In this document: piece by piece, positions 58,454-64,000 of the stretch
Layout: each line of letters starts with the position of its first letter
Position numbering within the stretch: the stretch's first letter is position 1
Assembly (NCBI RefSeq): GCF_009389715.1
Contig: NC_052393.1
Location: 3,410,001 to 3,474,000, forward strand
From: Phoenix dactylifera
Taxonomy: Eukaryota; Streptophyta; Magnoliopsida; Arecales; Arecaceae
DNA length: 64,000 bases
Direction: 5' to 3'
Made by a program: the position numbers and the translations under genes
Notes under the pieces: model-generated
What the model saw: only the letters and a program-made list of their open reading frames with translations
Database searches by the model: none
What the model was told of the DNA's origin: nothing

Positions 58454-61400
58454 GGTTAATGACCCTCCCTCGATTCGTCTTCATCTCCACCGGCGACACA
58501 GTTGCCGCTGCGATCGAACCAAGACAACAACCCTACTGCGCCCTCCCCACTCTCTAACCTTCGCTCTCTTCATGCTCTCCTCACTTCTCTCTTGTTCGCT
58601 TTGCAAAGGTGGGTTCGGTTGGAGAGCTATTTCTTGCTTAAATATATTCGGATTATGCTTACATCCGAAGACATTTCTGGGACCGGCTCGGGCTCAAGTT
58701 GGGCTTGAGCCAGGATATTGACAAATCTTCAAATTAAAGCCTGGAACGAGGCTGGGCCCGGGTAGGGTGTCGCCCGAATCAGCCTCGCCCAATTACATCC
58801 CTAACTTTAACATCATAACACAAAACAGGATCAAAGCACATAATTAACTTAAATTGCTCAAGCATGGATGATTTCTTTTATTGTGCTCAGTTGGATACGT
58901 CGTAGCTAATCGATGTATGACTATTATGAGAAGATTAGTACTTTGATTGTCCCCTAAGATGAGAAAACTTTTATTTCATGATTACTTAAATAATGATGAG
59001 ACTGACCTTAACATCAATTATATATATAAGTACAAACCAAAGCTATGCACCTATATATAACTACCAACAACATCTAAAAAGATAAGAGCAATTGAAGAGA
59101 TTTGATTGGAACGTACAGACACTACCATCAGGAAAAAAAGAAAAAAAAAGATAGCTCAAGGTCCCTAAAATTAGATGCAGCAAAAGAAACTCATCGTCTC
59201 AATAGCATTCATCAATGTACCTCATCATAGAAGTCCAAGTAGCTCTCTTCAAGTTTTAATTTTTCTCTCAAAGAAACGGTTACGAATGAGATGGGGCAAC
59301 AAACTTGTAGTATCAATAGGCCCTTCAATTTTAATTTTCTTTGGAAAAAGAAGGTTAGAAGTGAGAAGTTTGTTTTCCCAAATAGTGGCAAGAATTTCAA
59401 AAATCATATCCAAATGTCATGCCCATATCCATCTCTAACCAGAATCTAAGTTAACTGAGAAGCCTAAACAAAAAGCTTTCCACAGTTCTCATGAACTAAG
59501 ATTAGTGAATAAATCAAAGCACATCCCACTGCATGATGCAGCCAGTTCGATTAAACATGAGCTGCTTAATGTCACATTGCAAACCAAGAGTCCTTGACAG
59601 ACTTATGAACCAGAAAATTTGCCACAAGAAAATTTGCTAGATCTAAATCAGCATCAATCTAAATTGTACAACATCAATTAAATTGGCCAACTGATAATTC
59701 TTGGTGTCGCCTGAACTACAAAATTTTACAACAAAATATGTACAGTTCTGGAGGAGAAAAAATAGATTATTTATTGGAAATTTCTTTACATCCTCTGACA
59801 ACACAAGGATAATTAGTGATGAGTGATCTCTTGCCCGCCTCTAAGCCTTAAAATTAAACCTGCATGGAAGCAACAATTCATGATTGAGCTACCCTCTGGA
59901 GGAGAAAATTGTAACTGGGCGAGTGATAGAATATTAGCACTTATTTTTTATTGAAAATAGAAACTGCGTCAAAAGTAATTATAACCAACAGGAACATGTG
60001 ATAATCAAGGGCTTAATTTATTGTCTTTCAAATGGTGGATTCGTTTCATTGGAATTCGGCTTTCTGGATATCATGAAGGCAATGAGAAGATAAAAGAGTA
60101 CCAAAAAAAATAAAATAAAGGAGACAGAAAAAACAGACATTGCTTGGCCTCTTGCTTCATCAAATTTACTTAATGTGCAAAATATACTTCCACTCAGCAT
60201 CATGGGAGAAAGACAAATGGTTATCAATATCTTCCTGCGATACAGAATATATATGTATAGCTTTAGAAGTAAATATCATATCATGATTAAGTTTTAAAGC
60301 ATTGGTCTACATGAAAGATGGAGCGTATGTCAGAGAAGTGAAAGAGCAATCAGAATGTTCAAATATACCCGCATATCCATTATAAAGCAATTGAATCTAC
60401 ATATTGAAAAGGGTGTCCCTAACTTATCTCAAAGTCCCCTTTACCGATAGCTGTTGCCATTTCATGCTAGTGTCTACTGATGGTAAGGTCTGACAATATG
60501 TTCCTACATGGATATGCCGCATGATTATCCTCACAAGCCAGTAGAACTGCTCCTGCCAAAATATGGTTAGGCCATGTGATAAACCACAGCAACATATTTC
60601 TTTAGGTAGCTTCAGTCATGAAGTAACTGGCCTTCTTTTTTCATCTATGCAAAGGATTTATATATCAAAAATACTTTCAAAAGCATAAAAGACTTGGAGT
60701 AGAAGTTTATATTTGGTCGACGCAGGGTGATTTAGAATGATTGTATAGTTGTTTGAGCTGGAATCCTCTTGAGATTAAGACATTATGTATTAGTTCAAGC
60801 ACATTTTGAAGATGAATTATTTGAGAACAAGTAGAGTTTATTAATTACTATCATTTATTGTTGGTTTCCAAGGACTGCATCCTTTTCTTCATTCAATCTG
60901 ACTTTCCTCTCTTCATTAATCCTCTTTTACATTATTATTCCAATTTCTGCAAGCTATCATGCATGCTTCTGCGATCACATAAACCGAGTCATGGGGAATT
61001 AAAAACTTCTTGTGGCATGTAGTTTGACAACATTTCTTGAATCTTATTACCATGACCTGCTTGAGTTGTATATTTTAACTTTTTCATCAGTGTTTGTGAG
61101 CAGTAAGATGTCAGTTACACAGACTGATAACATAAGCAATTTCTGCTTCATTTTCCAACTCTATAGTCCATATTTCCCACTAGAAATTCAATGCTTAATT
61201 ACAGATATTTGAAGCATTAATTCTCTTTAAGATATTATTTTTGACCAGAAGCTAGGACTTTAGATATCTCGATTCCTGTTTAGGGTTAATGCCTGAAGTC
61301 TAGTATAATAATGGTTGAGAATTGGATCTCGTGAGGAGGCATCTCATGGTTAATTTGGAACCATTGACTATGATAAACTACGTGGCAACTACTTTTATAG

Positions 61401-61900
61401 GCAATAATAGGCATATCAGGATGACTACTATGAAAATTCTATGTGAAATGAAAAAAGAAATTAACTGCTCTAAATATTTCATATTGCAGGAGACCAAAAA
61501 AAAATAGATATCAAGTGGGAAATAAAGAGAAGCAACACATGGTAAACTATGGGAAACCACTCCCATATACTAACACCGCTACCAATGAAATTTCACATGC
61601 ATTAACACATTACAAGTCAAAAATAAGCTAATAATAGATATGCAATGGAAAAAGGCATAATTTGAAGGTCAAATGATGGTACCTATTGTACAATGCTGGA
61701 GCAGTTCACTGAATCCAATAATCAGAGATGTTCTATAAGAATTTGATCCCAAAAGAAATGGGTTAACATCCGCAGCTGAAACGGGGAACTCTGGTCTTCA
61801 CCAGTGTTCACATGTAAAATAGTGGCTTCCGCAAATAATGGTAAAAATCACTGTCATGTGGGTAAGAGCAAAATTGAAGCGTTACTTTGCAGCTAAGCTA
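58454..61900. other. intergenic region and PPR 3' flank
   Basis: No gene is supported. A GGCTCGGGCTCAAGTTGGGC / GGGCCCGGGTAGG block at 58680-58790 is degenerate repeat. The part from about 61500 to 61900 is probably the 3' UTR of the PPR gene. An AT-rich minus-strand frame at 60018-60227 has one hydrophobic segment and no recognised domain. Confidence 0.45.
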
Positions 61901-63700
61901 CTAGGTTATAGAAGAATCATCTTCAACCTGACATACTAATTGTTCCAATGCAGCATATATGCCTTCTTTCAAGGGGTGCAACTGATCTGAGGCTCCAAAG
62001 GAGTGGACAGAATCATCAACTTCAATCCAGCTTGCAGCTCGCTCCTTCCTCACTTTTTTCTCCTCCATGAAGCGCCTTACGTTCTCAACAGTCTCCCAAT
62101 TCCCAACATCAGCATAGATATTTGAAAGAAGCACATATGCTGCAGAACTATGAGGCTCCAACTTGAGAAGGCGCTCCGCCACCTCCCTTCCTAACTGTAG
62201 ATTCCTATGAATCCTGCATGCCCCGAGCAATGCATTCCAAGCCCGAGCACTTGATCTACACGGCGTCTTTCCAAGCCACTCCATCGCCTCTTCGAAATGT
62301 CCCGCACGGCCTAGCAGGTCCACCAGACACACATAGTGATCTTCTTCAGGTACAATGTGGTGGCTTTCTGCCATGGATTTAAACAGTTGCAGCCCCTCCG
62401 CCACAAGACCTGAGTGACTGCAAGCAGTGAGGAGCACCACGAAGCTATTGGCATCAGGCTTCATGTGAGCACTAATCATTTCCTCAAACATCCCAATCGC
62501 CTCCCTCCCAAGACCATGCTGCCCGACTGCTGACATCATGGTATTCCACATCACGGTGTCCTTCGTACCAGGATCGGTGAGATCAAAAACCCATCGGCCT
62601 CCCGTCAAATCCCCACATTTGGAGTACATGTCGACAAGAGAGCTGAGGACTATTGCGTTGGGATTGAAACCGGTTCGCAGCAGCCGGGCGTGAATCTGCT
62701 TCCCGTGCTTCAGCGAAGCAATAGCGGCGCAAGCACAGAGACTGCTACTGAAAGTGAACTGATCAGGCCTAATGCCCTGGCTCATCATTCTCTGGAACAA
62801 GTCGAGAGCTTCGAACGGATGACCATGACGTGTGTAGCCTCCTATCAGGGCAGTCCACGAGACCGGATTCCTCTCCGGCATCTTGTCGAACAGCGTACGA
62901 GCCGAGACCAAGTCACCGCAATTGGCATAACCGTGGACAAGCGTGGTCCAGGCAAGCACGTCTCTCGTGGGCATCTCGTCAAACAGCTTCCTTGCGTCGT
63001 CTAAGTATCCACATTTAGCGTAGGCATCAACGAGGGAGCTCGAGATGATGAGGTTGGACAAGAACCCGACGAGAAAGACCTGGGCGTGGACCTGGCGACT
63101 GAGGCCTGGGTCGCGGAGACGGTTGCAGGCGATAAGGAGGCCGGAGAAGGTGTGGGGGTTGAAGCCGAAGGAGGAGCGGCGGAGCTGGGAGTAAAGGCCG
63201 ACGGCATCGCGGAAGGAACCGGCGCGGGCGAAGGCGATGATCATGGTGTTCCAGGAGACGACATCGCGGTGAGGCATTCGGTCGAAGAGGCGGCGGGCGG
63301 GGCGGAGAAGGCCTAGGCGGGCGTAACCGGCGAGCATGGCGTTGAAGGAGAAGAGGTTGGGGTGAGGCATGCGGGCGAAGAGGCGGCGGGCGTCAGAAGG
63401 GCGGCCGCGGAGGAAGTGGAAGGCGAGGAGGTGGTTAGAGAGAGGGGTATAGGAGGGGTAGAAGCGCTTGAGGCCGGAGAGGCGGAGGAAGAGGTGGACG
63501 CGGCGGGCTAGGGGGAGGGAGCCGGAGCGGAGGCATTGGCCGAGGAGGAGAGAAAGGGTGGAGGGATCTGGGCGTAGGCCGCGGCGGGCGAGGAGGGGGA
63601 GAGCGTCGACGGCGAGGTCGAGGCGGCCGAGCGAGAGGTGGTGGTGGAGGGAGAGGAGGAGGCAGGAGGGACGGCTGGATTTGTTGTCGGCGTGGGGCAT
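61901..63700 (-). CDS. pentatricopeptide repeat protein, PLS class, E subgroup
   Basis: A single exon of 599 residues. PPR proteins bind organellar RNA base by base, and PLS-class E proteins usually serve in C-to-U editing or related processing in mitochondria or plastids. Repeats run from about residue 50 to 480 with typical strings (FSFNAMLAGYARLGLLRPAR, VVSWNTMIIAFARAG, LVDAYAKCGYLDDARKLFDE, PVSWTALIGGYTRHG, VMWNTMMSAVGQHG, LLTACSHSGLVAEGL). The E-domain-like end includes ARAWNALLGACRIHRNLQLG, AAYVLLSNIYADVGNWE and ASWIEVDDSVHSFGASDQLH. No DYW deaminase domain follows, so editing would need a partner supplying it. The N-terminus is basic and Ser/Leu-rich, as in organelle targeting. It resembles the Arabidopsis At2g21090 group. 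No in-frame upstream ATG was seen. The 5' half is very GC-rich. Confidence 0.94.
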   Translation of the reverse strand: MPHADNKSSRPSCLLLSLHHHLSLGRLDLAVDALPLLARRGLRPDPSTLSLLLGQCLRSGSLPLARRVHLFLRLSGLKRFYPSYTPLSNHLLAFHFLRGRPSDARRLFARMPHPNLFSFNAMLAGYARLGLLRPARRLFDRMPHRDVVSWNTMIIAFARAGSFRDAVGLYSQLRRSSFGFNPHTFSGLLIACNRLRDPGLSRQVHAQVFLVGFLSNLIISSSLVDAYAKCGYLDDARKLFDEMPTRDVLAWTTLVHGYANCGDLVSARTLFDKMPERNPVSWTALIGGYTRHGHPFEALDLFQRMMSQGIRPDQFTFSSSLCACAAIASLKHGKQIHARLLRTGFNPNAIVLSSLVDMYSKCGDLTGGRWVFDLTDPGTKDTVMWNTMMSAVGQHGLGREAIGMFEEMISAHMKPDANSFVVLLTACSHSGLVAEGLQLFKSMAESHHIVPEEDHYVCLVDLLGRAGHFEEAMEWLGKTPCRSSARAWNALLGACRIHRNLQLGREVAERLLKLEPHSSAAYVLLSNIYADVGNWETVENVRRFMEEKKVRKERAASWIEVDDSVHSFGASDQLHPLKEGIYAALEQLVCQVEDDSSIT

Positions 63701-64000
63701 CGGGAGGTGGAGGATGAGGGGAGGAGGTGATGGTCGGGTGACGCCGCCGCCGCCGCCTTCATCTGGGCATCATCCGAAGGACAGAATCCTGTGATCTGAG
63801 TGGCACTCAAAAATATTTTAATTATTAATATTTTAAAAAATAACCATGCAAAAAATTCTAACTATTTAGGAGTTCTAAACTTTTTTTTTCTCAACTTTAA
63901 TTAATTTAGTATGACCAATTATGGAACATAAATTCAATTCAAATTCTAACTATAAATTCCATCTAACTATAATGACAGAATTGTCCCATGACATCATGTG
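63701..64000 (-). promoter_or_regulatory. PPR upstream region
   Basis: About 100 bases of GC-rich leader next to the PPR ATG, then AT-rich sequence to the window end. No confident TATA box was found. Confidence 0.35.

Noticed and set aside
63468-63810. Arg- and Ser-rich frames around the PPR start
   Set aside because: Shadows or out-of-frame readings of the very GC-rich PPR 5' end.
1-64000. CRISPR arrays, bacterial operons, rRNA or intact tRNA genes
   Set aside because: None were seen; the sequence is clearly plant nuclear DNA, and the only tRNA-like strings are decayed.

Overview
The window is nuclear DNA of a flowering plant, most likely a monocot. Genes have spliced exons with GT/AG borders. 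Several first exons or intronless genes are strongly GC-rich (LIN exon 1, cyclophilin, eIF4B, lectin-like and PPR genes) in an AT-rich background, which is the usual monocot pattern. Long introns are loaded with transposon debris. A palm-like genome fits, but nothing here proves the species.

Layout. 1.2-14.6 kb (minus): a complete 16-exon gene for a CERBERUS/LIN-type U-box, ARM-like and WD40 E3 ubiquitin ligase. I joined its exons by hand to a continuous frame of 1553 codons plus stop. 15.0-18.9 kb: a partly tandem, diverged repeat. 19.0-19.5 kb (plus): an intronless cytosolic-type cyclophilin. 19.5-25.7 kb: AT-rich repeats and a minus-strand LINE RNase H relic. 25.8-33.7 kb (plus): a plant eIF4B gene with one very large first exon, a 6.6 kb intron holding a dead copia integrase, and a 12-codon last exon. 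35.4-38.9 kb (minus): the 3' part of a Ty3/gypsy (Tat-like) element with its 3' LTR, next to a permuted LTR fragment. 40.8-41.6 kb (plus): a secreted bulb-lectin-like protein. 42.9-46.8 kb: a LINE reverse-transcriptase scrap, an amidase pseudogene and a triplicated repeat. 49.8-53.3 kb (minus): an intronless TOC120/132-type chloroplast import receptor GTPase. 56.4-57.7 kb: a 5'-truncated LINE. 58.3 kb: a 155-bp hAT-type MITE with a perfect 8-bp target duplication. 61.9-63.7 kb (minus): an E-class PPR protein.

The genes do not form a pathway. They cover ubiquitin signalling in root symbiosis, prolyl isomerisation, translation initiation, an extracellular lectin-like protein, plastid protein import and organellar RNA processing. 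The most unusual findings are a 140-bp tandem duplication covering a WD40 exon of LIN, where one copy has lost its splice donor; an in-frame 38-codon duplication in eIF4B; a 24-residue triplication in the TOC acidic domain; the permuted LTR fragment; and the clean MITE. I did not find a convincing new biological system.
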